Shown: positions 8,262 to 15,383 of the stretch, one piece after another | Layout of the letters: every line of letters begins with the position of its first letter | Position numbering within the stretch: position 1 is the first letter of the stretch | Assembly (NCBI RefSeq): GCF_022095675.1 | Contig: NZ_JAHYSG010000048.1 | Coordinates: 21,737-85,736, forward strand | Length of the DNA stretch: 64,000 nt | Reading direction: 5' to 3' | DNA from: Dactylosporangium sp. AC04546 | GTDB taxonomy: Bacteria > Actinomycetota > Actinomycetes > Mycobacteriales > Micromonosporaceae | Translations under genes and position numbers: made by a program | Notes under the pieces: generated by a model | Database searches by the model: none | Told to the model about the DNA's origin: nothing | The model's input: only the letters and a program-made list of their open reading frames with translations

Positions 8262-10048
8262 GCCGGCTCGCTCTGGGAGGCGATGCGCAGGCCGCTGTGC
8301 ATCGGGTAGCTGCGGCCCCAGTCGTGCGGGTACGCCCGGTCGATACCGGCGGTGAAGTACGTCGGCACCGTTGTGTCGATGACGACGTCGAGCACGTAGG
8401 GCCGGCCGCTGGCGAGGGCCCGGGCGAGGGCCGGTGCGAGGTCGGCGGCGCGCTCGATGCGCTCGCCGAGCGCGCCGTGGGCCTCGGCGAGGGCGACGTA
8501 GTCGGGGTTGTAGGCCTCGCCGGTGTCCTTGCGCACGAACGAGTACCACGGATGGGAGCGGGTGAACGCGCGGTCGGCGCCCTTGCGCTCGATGCCGAGC
8601 TCGTTGTTGTCGAGGATGACCCAGATCGCCGGCAGGTCGTACTCGACGGCGGAGGCGAGCACGTTGGAGACCATGTTGAACGCGCCGTCGCCGGTGACCG
8701 CGATCGCCGGACGGTCCCGGTCGGCGACGAGGGCGCCGAGCACCCCGGAGGAGGCCCAGCCCATCTCGGCCATGCCGGCGTTGATGTGCCACGCGTCGGG
8801 CTGGGTGATCGTCATGTACGGCTCGGCGTACTGGATGACGTCGCCCACGTCGATGAAGACGCGGCCGGTGTCGCCGAGCGCCTCGCCGACCTCGTGGACG
8901 AGCCGCCCGGGGTGGATCGGGTCGGTGGGGGCCTGGGTGACCGCGGCGGTGCTCGCGACCCACTCGCGGTGCCGCTCGGTCACCTGGGTCACCCACGGGT
9001 CCCAGGACGGTTTGAGGCCGTCGGCGTCGGCGAACTCGGCGAGGTCGGTGAGGAACGTGGCGGCGTCGGCGACGACCGCGACGTCGGCCGGATAGTTGCG
9101 GCCGAGCTCGCCGGCGTCGATGTCGACGTGGACGATGCGGGTCTTCGGCACGTCGTAGACGAGGCCGTTGCGCCAGTTGGCGGTGTGGTTGTCGGAGAAC
9201 CGGGCGCCGACGGCGATCACCAGGTCGGCCGCGCGGGTCGCCTCGGCGGCGGAGTCGGTGCCGGAGCGCCCGACCGGGCCGAGGGAGAGCGGGTGTCGCT
9301 CGGAGACGATGCCCTTGGCGGTGAGGGTGGTGGCGAACGGCACCTGGAGCCGCTCGACCAGGGCGCGGAACGCGGCCGGGCCGCCGGCCGAGCGGGCGGC
9401 GCCGCCACCGGCCAGCAGCACCGGGCGGGCGCTGCCGCGCAGCAGCTCGACGACGGCCTCCATCGACTGCCGGTCGCCGCGCAGCCGGGACGAGACGACC
9501 CGCCGGGACGGCGCCTCGACCTCGCCCTCGACGGCGCCCATCTGCACGTCGAACGGCAGCTGCACGAACACCGGGCCGGGCCGGCCGTTGACGGCGGTGC
9601 GGTAGGCGGTGTTGACCACGTCGATGACGGTGTCGGGCCGCACGGCCATCCAGGCGCCCTTGGTGACCGGCCGGAAGACGCTGGTCGCGTCCTCGAAGCC
9701 CTTGTAGTACATCTCCTGCATGCCGCCCTTGCCCAGCACGTGGGTCGAGCCGCCGCCGGCGATGACGAGCAGCGCGGCGGTGTCGTGGATGGCGCTGGCG
9801 ACGCCACCGACCGCGTTGAGCAGGCCGGGGCCCTTGCTCACGATGACCGGGGCGATGCGGCCGGTGGTGCGGTAGTAGATGTCGGCCATGTGCACGGCGT
9901 GCGCCTCGTGCTTGGCCTGGATGCCCTCGATGTGCGGGTAGTCGACCAGGGCGTCGAGCAACGGCCAGACCGCGCCACCGGCGTAGCCGAAGTAGTGGGT
10001 GATGCCGGCGCGGTCGAACCACTCCGCGATGGCGTCGACGGCTCGCAT
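8258..10048 (-). CDS. Thiamine-diphosphate-dependent enzyme, acetolactate synthase-like
   Basis: A 596-residue ThDP enzyme with all three domains. The PYR domain has the cofactor-activating glutamate in KHEAHAVHMADIY (near residue 50). A central domain includes VIAVGARFSDNHT, and the PP domain has VTGDGAFNMVSN...ILDNNELG, the GDG-to-NN diphosphate/Mg site. The superfamily includes acetolactate synthase, 2-oxoacid decarboxylases and oxalyl-CoA decarboxylase, and the exact reaction is not evident. A decarboxylase yielding an aldehyde for the adjacent aldehyde dehydrogenase is plausible. ATG 10048 has AGGAGG four bases upstream of its preceding codon. Confidence 0.9.
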   Translation of the reverse strand: MRAVDAIAEWFDRAGITHYFGYAGGAVWPLLDALVDYPHIEGIQAKHEAHAVHMADIYYRTTGRIAPVIVSKGPGLLNAVGGVASAIHDTAALLVIAGGGSTHVLGKGGMQEMYYKGFEDATSVFRPVTKGAWMAVRPDTVIDVVNTAYRTAVNGRPGPVFVQLPFDVQMGAVEGEVEAPSRRVVSSRLRGDRQSMEAVVELLRGSARPVLLAGGGAARSAGGPAAFRALVERLQVPFATTLTAKGIVSERHPLSLGPVGRSGTDSAAEATRAADLVIAVGARFSDNHTANWRNGLVYDVPKTRIVHVDIDAGELGRNYPADVAVVADAATFLTDLAEFADADGLKPSWDPWVTQVTERHREWVASTAAVTQAPTDPIHPGRLVHEVGEALGDTGRVFIDVGDVIQYAEPYMTITQPDAWHINAGMAEMGWASSGVLGALVADRDRPAIAVTGDGAFNMVSNVLASAVEYDLPAIWVILDNNELGIERKGADRAFTRSHPWYSFVRKDTGEAYNPDYVALAEAHGALGERIERAADLAPALARALASGRPYVLDVVIDTTVPTYFTAGIDRAYPHDWGRSYPMHSGLRIASQSEPA

Positions 10049-10077
10049 GATGCCTCCTGAGGTTCCTGAAGGTCCTG

Positions 10078-11499
10078 TCACACCCGGTCCGGGACGACGA
10101 AGATCCTGATCTCGGTCATGTCCTCCATGGCCCAGCGCAGGCCTTCCCGGCCGAGGCCGGAGTCCTTGACGCCGCCGTAGGGCATGTGGTCGATGCGGTA
10201 GGTGGGCGCGTCGTTGAGCACGACGCCGCCGACGTGCAGCTCGTTGAACGCCTGCCAGCTGTGCCGCAGGTCGTTGGTGAAGACGCCGGCCTGCAGCCCG
10301 AACGTCGAGTCGTTGACCGCGGCGAGCGCGGCCTCGAAGGTCGCGACCCGCTCCAGGACGACAACCGGGGCGAACGCCTCCTCGCGGCAGATGTTCGCGT
10401 CGTGGGGCACGTCGGTGAGGACGGTCGGCGCGAAGTAGCGGCCCTCGCCCTTGCCGCCGCGCAGCACGGTGGCGCCGGCCGCGACGGCCTCGTCCACCCA
10501 GCCCTGCGTGCGGGCCGCGGCGCCGTCGTCGATGAGCGGGCCGAGGTCGACGCCCGCGTCGGACGGGTCGCCGAGGACCAGGGCGTCGGTGCGGGCGAGG
10601 AACCGCTGCAGGAACGGCTCCCAGACGTCGTCGAGCACGAAGACGCGCTGGACGCTGATGCAGATCTGCCCGGCGTACTTGAAGGCGCCGTAGGCGCACC
10701 GCGTGGCCGCGTGGTCGAGGTCGGCGGTGGTGTCGACGATGGCGCCGGCGTTGCCGCCGAGCTCCAGCACGACCTTCTTCTTGCCGGCGCGGGCCTTCAT
10801 CGACCAGCCGACGGCCGGGCTGCCGGTGAAGGACAGCAGGTTGAACCGGGGGTCCTCGACGAGCCGGTCGCCGAGCGCGCGGCTCATCGGCAGCACCGAC
10901 ACCGAGCCGGGCAGCGCGCCGACCTCGTCGATGATCTGCGCGACGAGCAGCATCGTCAGCGGCGCCGCGCTCGGCGGCTTGAGCACGATCGGGCACCCGG
11001 TGGCCAGGGCCGGCGCGACCTTGTGCGCGGCGAGGCCGAGCGGGAGGTTGAACGGGCTGATACCGGCGACCGGCCCGATCGGGAACCGGCGGGTGATGCC
11101 GGTGCGGCCGCGCGAGACCTCGTTGAGGTCGAGCGGGATGACCTCGCCGTAGCTGCGCTCGGCCTCCTCGGCGGCGAGCCGGAAGGTGAACGCGCCGCGC
11201 TCGGCCTCCACGACCGCGTCGCGGACCGGCTTGCCGGCCTCCAGCGCGATCAGCGCGCCGATCTCGTCCTTGCGGGCGAGGATCCGCTCGGCGATCGCGC
11301 GCAGCTGCCGCCCGCGCTCGTAGGCGGGCTGCTTCGCCTGCGGCCCGGCGACGGCCTGGGCGGCGGTCACCGCCCGCTCGTACTGCTCCGGGCTCGCGTT
11401 GAACGTCCGCCCGACGAGCGTGCCGTCGGCGGGGTTCGTCACCGGCAGCGGGTCGTCGGAGGTCTGCCACTCGCCCGCCACGTAGATCGGATGGTCCAC
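10078..11499 (-). CDS. NAD(P)-dependent aldehyde dehydrogenase
   Basis: A 473-residue ALDH-superfamily enzyme with ISPFNLPLGLAAHKVAPAL near residue 145, SFTGSPAVGWSMK near 220, the glutamate motif VLELGGNAGA near 245 and the catalytic cysteine in GQICISVQR near 278. It oxidises an aldehyde to the acid through a thiohemiacetal. Placed 29 bp upstream of the ThDP-enzyme gene, it may handle an aldehyde from decarboxylation or retro-aldol cleavage. Substrate preference is not predictable. The start is ATG or an equivalent codon at 11499. Confidence 0.93.
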   Translation of the reverse strand: MDHPIYVAGEWQTSDDPLPVTNPADGTLVGRTFNASPEQYERAVTAAQAVAGPQAKQPAYERGRQLRAIAERILARKDEIGALIALEAGKPVRDAVVEAERGAFTFRLAAEEAERSYGEVIPLDLNEVSRGRTGITRRFPIGPVAGISPFNLPLGLAAHKVAPALATGCPIVLKPPSAAPLTMLLVAQIIDEVGALPGSVSVLPMSRALGDRLVEDPRFNLLSFTGSPAVGWSMKARAGKKKVVLELGGNAGAIVDTTADLDHAATRCAYGAFKYAGQICISVQRVFVLDDVWEPFLQRFLARTDALVLGDPSDAGVDLGPLIDDGAAARTQGWVDEAVAAGATVLRGGKGEGRYFAPTVLTDVPHDANICREEAFAPVVVLERVATFEAALAAVNDSTFGLQAGVFTNDLRHSWQAFNELHVGGVVLNDAPTYRIDHMPYGGVKDSGLGREGLRWAMEDMTEIRIFVVPDRV

Positions 11500-11575
11500 C
11501 GCGTTTCGTCCTTCCGGTTCGCTGATCCCTGTGACCGGGCGGCCGGTCGCCGGCCGCCCGGTCCCTGCCGGCCGG

Positions 11576-12583
11576 TTACACCCGGCCGTTGCGTTCCAGG
11601 TAGTTCTTGACGTACTTGTCGTCGAGCCAGTCGCCCTTGGCCGGCATGTCCTTGGGCAGCACCCCGGCGGTCTGGAACAGGCTCACGTAGTTGTCGACCT
11701 GGTCGGTGTCGAGGCCGCCGTTGACGCCGAAGTACTTGATGGAGACGAAGGTGTCGTAGGCCGCCTCCTTCACCTCGGGCTTGAGCTTGTCGTTGAACTC
11801 CTCGGACCGCTTGAGGTAGCCGGCCTTGTCCTTGGTCGCCCAGCGGGACGCGTCGATGAGGCGGTCGACGACCTTCTGGGCCAGCTCCGGGTTCTTGTCC
11901 AGCCAGGCCGTGGAGGCGATCAGGCCCGTCTGCAGCAGGCCGCCGAGCGCGGGGCCGCACTCGACGAGCGCCACGAAGTTGCCGGTGGCGATCGCGGCCT
12001 GCGCGTCGGCGAAGTGCGCGACGGTGGCGTCGATCTGGCCGGCGGTCAGCGCGGCGACCCGGGCACTGGTGCCGCCGATCACCACGTACTTGGACTTGTC
12101 GACGTCGTAGCCCTGCTTGGTGAGCGCCATCTTCATGATGACGTCACCCGCCGAGCCCGGGGTGTTGACGCCGATGGTCTTGCCGGCGAGGTCGTTGATC
12201 GAGTTGATGCCCTTGCGGGCGAGCACCACGTAGTCGGTGGACTGGGTGTTCGCCGCGATCACCTTGACGGGGGCCTTGGTGTTCTTGATGGCGGTCACCG
12301 CCGCGTTGATGTCGCCGATGTACATGTCGGCCGCGCCCGCCACGACGGCGCGCAGCGTGGCATCGGCCTCTTCCAGGAACTTGAGTTCGAAGTCCACGTT
12401 CTCGGTCTTGAGCAGACGCTGCCACTCGGTGAGGTCGAGGCTGCTGAAGTCCGCGGAGCCGACGCCGACCGCACGAACCTTGCCGCCCTGGCCGTTGGCG
12501 GCCGCGCCGCCGTTGTCGTCGCCACAGGCGGTCACCAGGCCCAGGCCTAAGACCGCCACGAGGGCGAGCAGATGAACCTTCAT
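11576..12583 (-). CDS. ABC-type solute-binding lipoprotein, NMT1/SsuA-like
   Basis: A 335-residue lipoprotein. The signal peptide MKVHLLALVAVLGLGLVTAC ends in a lipobox with Cys20. A type 2 periplasmic-binding fold of the nitrate/sulfonate/NMT1 group follows (INDLAGKTIGVNTPGSAGD near residue 135, GQIDATVAHFADAQAAIATG near 185). It should capture a carboxylate, sulfonate or similar nutrient outside the membrane. No cognate permease or ATPase gene is in the window. A good ribosome site, GGAAGGAC, precedes ATG 12583. Confidence 0.88.
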   Translation of the reverse strand: MKVHLLALVAVLGLGLVTACGDDNGGAAANGQGGKVRAVGVGSADFSSLDLTEWQRLLKTENVDFELKFLEEADATLRAVVAGAADMYIGDINAAVTAIKNTKAPVKVIAANTQSTDYVVLARKGINSINDLAGKTIGVNTPGSAGDVIMKMALTKQGYDVDKSKYVVIGGTSARVAALTAGQIDATVAHFADAQAAIATGNFVALVECGPALGGLLQTGLIASTAWLDKNPELAQKVVDRLIDASRWATKDKAGYLKRSEEFNDKLKPEVKEAAYDTFVSIKYFGVNGGLDTDQVDNYVSLFQTAGVLPKDMPAKGDWLDDKYVKNYLERNGRV

Positions 12584-12789
12584 GTCCTTCCACGCCCTTC
12601 ATCTGCCGCCGCGACAGCCGCGGCGGGACGCGGATCAGACTTGCACCATATTTTGTTTCGGTCAATACCGAGTGACAGAAATGTTTCCATCATGCGCCTC
12701 CCCGGTGCAGACGTTGCATGCAGGCATTTCCCGCAGGCGGCAGCGGCTCGTGACGGTCGTGCCGCATCACGAGTTGTTCCACGCTTGCC
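12584..12789 (-). promoter_or_regulatory. Promoter region with candidate operator (12643-12660) upstream of the binding lipoprotein
   Basis: The 206-bp gap contains the AT-rich motif ATATTTTGTTTCGGTC (read on the plus strand). It closely matches the one at 13814-13830 and less closely the one near 985. A TTGACC hexamer lies beside it on the minus strand and could be a -35 element. These clustered AT-rich sites are the best candidates for binding by the RpiR-type regulator. This is inference from motif sharing only. Confidence 0.4.
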
Positions 12790-13800
12790 TCAGCGGTCGA
12801 TCACACCGCGTTCGAGCCACACCGACCGGGCGGCCGGATGCAGCGGGATGGGCACCGGGGCGTCGACGGCGCCGCCCGGGCCGCCGCACATCCGCGACAG
12901 CGGCAGGCTCGGCCCGCCCTGCCAGGCGATGCTGTCGCGGCGCTCGTGCAGGGCCTCGCAGAACGCGCGCACCACGTGGTCCGGCGTGTCGGCCCGGGTG
13001 TAGACGAGGAAGCCGGAGAAGTCGACGGTGGCCACGTCGCGCGGCAGCGCGGGGAACCTGGAGCGGCGCAGCACCGCCCGGCGGTAGCCGGCCGCCTCCA
13101 GGGTGGCGAGCTGCGCCGGGCCGACGTCGAGGACGGTCATCCCGGCCGCGACGGCCGGCTCGACCCAGTTGTAGACGCCCTCGTCGAACACGGCGTCGAC
13201 CGCGCCGGCGGTGACGGCCGCCCAGCGCCGCGGATGGTGCGGCAGGCCTTCGGCGTACACGAGCCGCCCGCCCCAGTCCTCGAGGTCGGCGAGCGAGAAG
13301 CCGGCCGCCGCGAGGGTGTCGGCGACGACCCGGTGGACGGCGTGGTCGCGCTGGGCCCGCAGGCTCACCCGCAGCGGCAGGCGCCGGTCGCGGACCTCGG
13401 CGAGCGAGGAGACGCCGAAGCGGGCCGAGACGGCGAAGGCGAGCTGGTCGTACGACGGGACCGTGGCGATCGCGGCCAGCGGGGCGTCCTGGGGTACCGC
13501 ACACGCCGGATTGACGATCGCGAACTGGACCCGGCCGGCCAGGACCTCGCCCACCGCCGCCGGCGAGTCGCTGCCGAACAGCGCCAGGTCCCAGCCGTCC
13601 GCGCCCTGGCGGCGCAGCGTGACCATCGCCTGCTTCGCCGCCCAGTCGCCGCGCCCGACGAGCTCGGCGGCGACCTCCAGCATCAGCCGGGACCGCACCG
13701 CCGGCGCCCGCGGGCGATCGGGTGGCAGCGCCGGGGGCTCGGGTTCCACCAGGGGCTCCGTACGGATCACCTCCACCATTGACGCAACAGATCCTGCCAC
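12790..13800 (-). CDS. TAXI-type solute-binding domain protein without signal peptide
   Basis: The protein resembles TAXI-family solute-binding subunits, with GSDSPAAVGEVLAGRVQFAI near residue 75 and a C-terminal GGPSLPLSRMCGG near 290. It has no signal peptide or lipobox. The first 35 residues are Pro/Glu-rich, so it may act in the cytoplasm as a sensor or ligand carrier rather than as an exported receptor. Start choice is open: GTG 13800 is longest, while ATG 13779 is more likely on codon type though its ribosome site is weak. It is the first gene of the minus-strand run and has its own AT-rich motif upstream. Confidence 0.7.
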   Translation of the reverse strand: MAGSVASMVEVIRTEPLVEPEPPALPPDRPRAPAVRSRLMLEVAAELVGRGDWAAKQAMVTLRRQGADGWDLALFGSDSPAAVGEVLAGRVQFAIVNPACAVPQDAPLAAIATVPSYDQLAFAVSARFGVSSLAEVRDRRLPLRVSLRAQRDHAVHRVVADTLAAAGFSLADLEDWGGRLVYAEGLPHHPRRWAAVTAGAVDAVFDEGVYNWVEPAVAAGMTVLDVGPAQLATLEAAGYRRAVLRRSRFPALPRDVATVDFSGFLVYTRADTPDHVVRAFCEALHERRDSIAWQGGPSLPLSRMCGGPGGAVDAPVPIPLHPAARSVWLERGVIDR

Positions 13801-13813
13801 GCGATGATCGGTA

Positions 13814-13830
13814 GCGCAATTTTTGTTTCA
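13814..13830. promoter_or_regulatory. AT-rich motif shared with 12643-12660, candidate operator
   Basis: Plus-strand GCGCAATTTTTGTTTCA is flanked by AGTCC. It matches the motif ahead of the lipoprotein gene (GCACCATATTTTGTTTCGGTC) at most positions. It lies 14 bp upstream of the GTG start of the TAXI-like gene and overlaps the stop codon of ubiX. An operator for the cluster regulator is inferred. Confidence 0.4.
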
Positions 13831-14397
13831 GTCCGGTCCGATCCACCGAGGGGACACGTCGTGCTCGATCCGCAGCTGGTCCAGGACCTTGCCGACGGTG
13901 TGGTCGACGATCTGCGCCACGGTGGTGGGCCGCACGTAGAACCCGGGCACCGGCGGCAGGACCACCGCGCCGGCCTCGGTGACCGCCGTCATCAGGCGCA
14001 GGTGCCCGAGGTGCAGCGGCGTCTCGCGCACGACCAGCACCAGCGGCCGGCGCTCCTTGAGGTGCACGTCGGCCGCCCGCACGAGCAGCGTGTCGTTGGC
14101 CGAGTTGGCGATCGCCGACAGCGACCGGATGCTGCACGGGGCGACGACCATCGCGTGCGTCTGGAACGTGCCGCTGGCGATGGCCGCGCCGAGCGCCTTC
14201 TCCGGGTACGTCACGGCCGCGAGGGCCGTCACGTCGGCGAGGGTGCGGCCCAGCTCGTACTCGATCGTGGCCGCCGCGCCGGAGGACACCACCAGGTGCG
14301 TCTCGACGTCGTCGCGGCCCGCGAGGACCTCCAGCAGCCGCACCCCGTAGACCGCGCCGGACGCGCCCGAGATGCCGATAACCACCCTCATTGTCAT
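13828..14397 (-). CDS. UbiX/Pad1-type flavin prenyltransferase
   Basis: A 189-residue flavoprotein with the UbiX hallmarks: GISGASGAVYGVRLLEVL at the N-terminus, GTFQTHAMVVAPCSIRSLSA near residue 85, and RRPLVLVVRETPLHLGHL near 120. UbiX prenylates FMN with dimethylallyl phosphate to make the cofactor of UbiD decarboxylases. No ubiD lies in the window, so the partner must be elsewhere or lost. It is divergent from cofD (about 50 bp between starts) and tail-to-head with the catabolic cluster. Confidence 0.92.
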   Translation of the reverse strand: MTMRVVIGISGASGAVYGVRLLEVLAGRDDVETHLVVSSGAAATIEYELGRTLADVTALAAVTYPEKALGAAIASGTFQTHAMVVAPCSIRSLSAIANSANDTLLVRAADVHLKERRPLVLVVRETPLHLGHLRLMTAVTEAGAVVLPPVPGFYVRPTTVAQIVDHTVGKVLDQLRIEHDVSPRWIGPD

Positions 14398-14447
14398 GGA
14401 ATATCCCTTCCGTCGGTCCGGTCACCGTACCCGGCGGGACGGCCCGC

Positions 14448-15377
14448 GTGAAGATCGTCGTTCTGGCCGGCGGGGTGGGCGGCGCGCGGTTCCTCACCGG
14501 CGTGCGGGCGTTCGGCGGCGACGTCACCGCCGTGGTGAACGCCGGCGACAACGTCACCCTGCACGGCCTGCGCATCTGCCCCGACCTCGACACCGTCATG
14601 TACACCCTCGGCGGCGGCGCCGACCCGGGGCGCGGCTGGGGCCGGGCCGGCGAGACCTGGACGGTGAAGGAGGAGCTGAGCGCCTACGACGGCGACGCCG
14701 GCTGGTTCGGCCTCGGCGACCGGGACCTCGCCACCCACCTGGTGCGCACCCGCCTCCTCGCCGCCGGCCGGCCCCTGTCGCAGGTCACCGCCGAGCTGTG
14801 CCGGCGCTGGCGGCCGGGCGTGACCCTGCTGCCGGCCACCGACGACCCGTTCGAGACGCACGTGGTCACCCCGGACGCGACGATGCACTTCCAGGAGTGG
14901 TGGGTGCGGTACCGCGGCACCGCCCCCGTCGAGCGCTTCGAGTTCGCCGGCGCGGCGGCGGCGACTCCGGCCCCCGGCGTCACCGAGGCCATCGCCGGGG
15001 CCGACCTGGTGCTGCTCGGCCCGAGCAACCCGGTGGTCAGCATCGGCCCGATCCTGGCCGTGCCCGGCATCCGGGCAGCGATCGCCGCCACGCCGGCCCG
15101 GGTCGTGGGCCTGTCCCCGATCATCGGCGGCGCCCCGGTCCTGGGCATGGCCGACCGCTGCCTGGCCGCGATCGGCGTCCCGTGCAGCGCCGCCGGCGTG
15201 GGCGCCCACTTCGGCGCCCGCGCGGCCGGCGGCCTGCTCGACGGCTGGCTCGTCGACGCCGCCGACGCGGGCACGCGGGTCGACGGCCTGCCGGTGCGGG
15301 CCGTGCCGCTGTGGATGCACGACACGGCCCACACGGTGGCGATGGTCGCCGCGGCCGCCGACCTGGCCGGCCTCTGA
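14448..15377 (+). CDS. fbiA: CofD/FbiA, phospho-(enol)pyruvate/lactate transferase of F420 synthesis
   Basis: A 309-residue CofD-family transferase that joins the lactyl or enolpyruvyl moiety to Fo during coenzyme F420 synthesis. The N-terminal VVLAGGVGGARFLTGVRA is the nucleotide-binding loop. NAGDNVTLHGLRICPDLDTV (near residue 33), LLGPSNPVVSIGPIL near 195 and SPIIGGAPVLGMADRCLA near 230 are family motifs. GTG 14448 is preferred over an upstream ATG (14391) because homology begins right there and GGCGGGACGG precedes it. Actinobacteria usually carry fbiB beside fbiA; here fbiB is absent. It provides cofactor for LLM-type and PPOX-type enzymes such as those nearby. Confidence 0.92.
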   Translation: MKIVVLAGGVGGARFLTGVRAFGGDVTAVVNAGDNVTLHGLRICPDLDTVMYTLGGGADPGRGWGRAGETWTVKEELSAYDGDAGWFGLGDRDLATHLVRTRLLAAGRPLSQVTAELCRRWRPGVTLLPATDDPFETHVVTPDATMHFQEWWVRYRGTAPVERFEFAGAAAATPAPGVTEAIAGADLVLLGPSNPVVSIGPILAVPGIRAAIAATPARVVGLSPIIGGAPVLGMADRCLAAIGVPCSAAGVGAHFGARAAGGLLDGWLVDAADAGTRVDGLPVRAVPLWMHDTAHTVAMVAAAADLAGL

Positions 15378-15383
15378 CGGTGA

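Noticed and set aside
8246..10060. A 604-codon plus-strand frame opposite the ThDP gene
   Set aside because: Codon-position bias in GC-rich DNA makes long antisense frames common. No motif, and the ThDP enzyme on the other strand is complete.
8258..11470. A 1,070-codon frame that could suggest an ALDH-ThDP fusion
   Set aside because: Its N-terminal part is an out-of-frame reading of the aldehyde dehydrogenase gene. The ThDP protein has its own ATG 10048 with a ribosome site.
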